15,181 bases of DNA. Origin: Pseudomonadota bacterium. Lineage in GTDB: Bacteria > Desulfobacterota > Desulfarculia > Desulfarculales > JAHJDS01. Positions 13,328-15,181 of this stretch are shown in pieces. Position numbers and translations under genes: made by a program. Within the stretch, counting starts at the first letter, position 1, and every line of letters starts with the position of its first letter. The stretch is from the NCBI GenBank assembly GCA_018812395.1, contig JAHJDS010000022.1, forward strand, positions 1-15,181, read 5' to 3'. The notes under the pieces were generated by a model, which searched no databases, was not told where the DNA came from, and was given only the letters and a program-made list of their open reading frames with translations.

Positions 13328-13947
13328 GGCGCCAACCTCCGGTCGATCTCGGCCAGGCAGTCCTTGACCAGGAGCAGATGGTCGTACTTCAGCACGTCGA
13401 AGACGTTGAGGCCGACGCTCCGGATGACCTTGACCGTCGGCACGTTTCGCGACGACAGCTCCAGGTGGCCGTTATCCGCCTCGATGACGATCAGCGTCCG
13501 GCCGAAATCCAGCCGGTCCATGATCTCGACGAAACTTTTGGTCTTGATCTCGGGCAACGAAAAGTCCTCGAGGACCGTCAGTTGCGCCGTGGCCAGCTTG
13601 TCCGACAGGGCGCTGCGCAGGGCCGCCCGCCGAATCTTCTTGGGGACCTTGAGGCCGTGGTCGCGGGGTTTGGGGCCGAAGACGACCCCGCCGCCCCGGG
13701 CCAGGGGCGAGCGGATCGTGCCGGCCCGGGCCCGACCGGTCCCCTTCTGGCGGTAGGGCTTGCGGCCGCCGCCGCGGACCTCGGAGCGGCCCTTGGTGCT
13801 GGCCGACCCGGCGCGGCGCTTGGCCAGCTGCATCCGGACCACCTCGTGCATCAAGTGCGGTTTGACCTCCACGGCGAAGATGTCGTCGCGGAGGGTGATC
13901 TGCCCGACCGTCTCGTTGTCGATATTGATTACGTCCACCACGGGCAT
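13324..13947 (-). CDS. rplD: 50S ribosomal protein L4
   Basis: L4 lines the exit tunnel opposite L22. In E. coli it represses S10 operon transcription and translation. The 207-residue product has the internal tunnel loop with GGRKPYRQKGTGRARAGTIR at about 60-79, then SPLARGGGVVFGPKPRDHGL. The C-terminal Rossmann-like domain carries KTKSFVEIMDRLDF and VFDVLKYDHLLLVKD. The ATG start follows GGGAGG, 11 nt after the rplC stop. The stop overlaps the rplW start, so L4 and L23 are translationally coupled. I cannot see an E. coli-style L4-responsive leader in the window. Confidence 0.99.
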   Translation of the reverse strand: MPVVDVINIDNETVGQITLRDDIFAVEVKPHLMHEVVRMQLAKRRAGSASTKGRSEVRGGGRKPYRQKGTGRARAGTIRSPLARGGGVVFGPKPRDHGLKVPKKIRRAALRSALSDKLATAQLTVLEDFSLPEIKTKSFVEIMDRLDFGRTLIVIEADNGHLELSSRNVPTVKVIRSVGLNVFDVLKYDHLLLVKDCLAEIDRRLAP

Positions 13948-13958
13948 CTCACCCTCCC

Positions 13959-14588
13959 TTAAGACGCCTTGCGCACGGTCACCAGGCCGCCGTTGGCCCC
14001 GGGCACCGCGCCGCGAACGAGCAGCAGGTTTTCCTCGAGCCGGACGTCGATGACGATCAGGTTCCGCACGGTCTTCCGGTCGCGACCGTACTGGCCGGGC
14101 ATCTTCCGGCCCTTGACGACCCGGCTGGGCGTGGCCGAGGTGCCGATCGAACCCGGGACCCGATGCGAGGTGCAGCCGTGGGTGTCGTTGCCCCCGGAGA
14201 ACCCGTAGCGCTTGACGACGCCGGTGAAACCGCGGCCCTTGGTGGTCCCGGTGACGTCGACGAGGTCGCCGATTTGGAACAGGTCCACCGAGACCGTCTG
14301 GCCCGCCTCGTACTGGGCGGCGTCGTCCACCCGGAACTCGCGCAGCACCCGATGCGGCGTCGTGCCCCGGGCCTTGAAGTGCCCGGCCTGGGGCCGGTTG
14401 ACCTTCTTGTCCGCCACCGGACCGAAACCCAACTGGACGGCCTCGTAGCCCTCCTTGTCCCGGGTCTTGGGTTGGACCACCACGCAGGGGCCGACCTCGA
14501 TGGCCGTCACCGGGACGACCTCCGACCCGGACAGGAAAAGGCGGGCCATGCCGACCTTCTTGCCGATCAATCCTTTGAGCATGATCAT
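13959..14588 (-). CDS. rplC: 50S ribosomal protein L3
   Basis: L3 is an early assembly protein whose long loop reaches the peptidyl transferase centre. The 209-residue product starts MIMLKGLIGKKVGMARLFLS. It has FKARGTTPHRVLREFRV at 71-87, the VTGTTKGRGFTGVVKRYGF core at 112-130 and the loop HRVPGSIGTSATPSRVVKG at 142-160. In E. coli the loop reads GSIGQ and that Gln150 is methylated by PrmB; here residue 150 is Thr, so that modification is not possible at this position. The first of two close ATGs (14588 and 14582) is better placed after AAAGG. Flanking gaps are 14 nt and 11 nt. Confidence 0.98.
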   Translation of the reverse strand: MIMLKGLIGKKVGMARLFLSGSEVVPVTAIEVGPCVVVQPKTRDKEGYEAVQLGFGPVADKKVNRPQAGHFKARGTTPHRVLREFRVDDAAQYEAGQTVSVDLFQIGDLVDVTGTTKGRGFTGVVKRYGFSGGNDTHGCTSHRVPGSIGTSATPSRVVKGRKMPGQYGRDRKTVRNLIVIDVRLEENLLLVRGAVPGANGGLVTVRKAS

Positions 14589-14602
14589 CACCCGCCTTTG
14601 GC

Positions 14603-14911
14603 CTACAGCTTGATCTCGACGTCCACGCCGGCCGACAAATCGAGCTTCATCAGCGCGTCCACCGTCTGCTGGGTCGGTTCGAGAATGTCCAGCAACCGCT
14701 TGTGGATGCGGATCTCGAACTGCTCCCGGCTCTTCTTGTCGACGTGCGGCGACCGGAGCACGCAAAACTTGTTGATCACCGTCGGCAGCGGGATCGGGCC
14801 GGCCACCTTGGCCCCGGTGCGCCGGGTCGTGTCCACGATTTCGGCGGCCGACTTATCCAGCAGCTTGTGATCGTACGCCTTGAGGCGGATGCGAATCTTT
14901 TGACTGGTCAC
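14603..14911 (-). CDS. rpsJ: 30S ribosomal protein S10
   Basis: S10 (NusE) is a head protein of the small subunit and also a transcription antitermination and coupling factor through NusB and NusG. The 102-residue product begins MTSQKIRIRLKAYDHKLLDK and holds TGAKVAGPIPLPTVINKFCV at 32-51, followed by the VDKKSREQFEIRIHKRLLDI segment. The start is GTG at 14911-14909, with a GAGGGTAGGAA stretch just upstream. The gene is first in the S10 block, 129 nt after tuf. No strong -35/-10 pair is visible in that gap, so transcription from the upstream tuf region may continue through. Confidence 0.99.
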   Translation of the reverse strand: MTSQKIRIRLKAYDHKLLDKSAAEIVDTTRRTGAKVAGPIPLPTVINKFCVLRSPHVDKKSREQFEIRIHKRLLDILEPTQQTVDALMKLDLSAGVDVEIKL

Positions 14912-14947
14912 TTCCTACCCTCGCCCTGTTCGCCGCGCCGGTCGAGT

Positions 14948-14968
14948 GACGCGGCCCCGGCCGCCGTC
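14948..14968 (-). repeat. GC-rich hairpin in the tuf-rpsJ gap
   Basis: On the minus strand GACGGCGGCCGGGGCCGCGTC folds as a 6-bp GCGGCC/GGCCGC core plus an outer GAC/GTC step with a bulged G. It lies in the 129-nt leader of rpsJ (14912-15040), about 36 nt before the GTG. The gap holds no gene or clear promoter. A role in S10 operon control is only a guess. Confidence 0.45.
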
Positions 14969-15040
14969 CGGAATTCAAACGCCGCGTAGCGCTCCCGGCC
15001 GGCACGGTCCGCGGGCGGGCCGCCCGGGACCCGGCCGCTG

Positions 15041-15181
15041 CTATTCAACGATCTGGCTGATGACGCCGGCGCCCACCGTCCGACCACCCTCCCGGATGGC
15101 GAAACGGAGTCCGTCCTCCATGGCGATCGGCGTGATCAGCTTGATCTCCATCGACACGTTGTCCCCGGGCATCACCATCTC
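15041..15181 (-). CDS. tuf: Elongation factor Tu, C-terminal 46 residues (cut by window edge)
   Basis: EF-Tu delivers aminoacyl-tRNA to the ribosomal A site. Only the end of domain 3 is in the window. The translated tail starts EMVMPGDNVSMEIKLITPIA and ends with the near-invariant LRFAIREGGRTVGAGVISQ then IVE and a TAG stop. This is enough for confident assignment. The GTPase domain lies outside the window. The fusA-tuf-rpsJ order (str operon followed by S10) is the usual arrangement, so rpsG and fusA probably lie further right, which cannot be checked here. Confidence 0.97.
   Translation of the reverse strand, partial: EMVMPGDNVSMEIKLITPIAMEDGLRFAIREGGRTVGAGVISQIVE

Noticed and set aside
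14912..15040. Promoter for the S10 operon between tuf and rpsJ
   Set aside because: I found no convincing -35/-10 pair with 16-18 nt spacing. GC-rich spacer and a GAATTC-containing stretch are not enough.

Overview
This window is a bacterial S10-spc-alpha ribosomal protein supercluster, carried entirely on the minus strand, so transcription runs from the right edge (15181) to the left edge (1). It holds 31 protein genes. Two are cut by the window edges: the C-terminal end of EF-Tu (tuf) on the right and the N-terminal end of L17 (rplQ) on the left. No rRNA, tRNA, mobile element, CRISPR array or phage gene is visible, and no plus-strand reading frame is supported.

Layout in transcription order. 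(1) tuf end, 15181-15041. (2) S10 block: rpsJ, rplC, rplD, rplW, rplB, rpsS, rplV, rpsC, rplP, rpmC, rpsQ (14911-9680). (3) spc block: rplN, rplX, rplE, rpsN, rpsH, rplF, rplR, rpsE, rpmD, rplO, secY, adk, map, rpmJ (9645-2656). (4) alpha block: rpsM, rpsK, rpsD, rpoA, rplQ (2643-1). Most junctions are 2-34 nt or overlap by 1-4 nt (ATGA, GTGA, TGATG, TAATG), as expected for one translationally coupled transcript. The products are ribosomal proteins of both subunits, the RNA polymerase alpha subunit, the SecY translocon channel, adenylate kinase and methionine aminopeptidase.

The host looks like a high-GC Gram-negative bacterium. Gene order (secY-adk-map-rpmJ with no infA), the RpoA N-terminus (MHRNWRELIKPKK), and the L24, S5 and SecY sequences resemble Desulfobacterota (the former Deltaproteobacteria). 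That placement is from memory of family sequences, not a computed phylogeny.

The gene content is conventional, and I do not see an undescribed system. The points worth a second look are non-coding or fine-scale. Several gaps that are tight in many genomes are widened here and hold strong inverted repeats: rplW-rplB (157 nt), rplV-rpsC (185 nt), map-rpmJ (77 nt, where infA often sits) and rpsH-rplF (51 nt). About a third of these normally highly expressed genes start with GTG or TTG. The S4 N-terminus is divergent. Zinc-binding (C+) forms of S4, S14, L24, L36 and Adk occur together. GC content falls toward the alpha-operon end.
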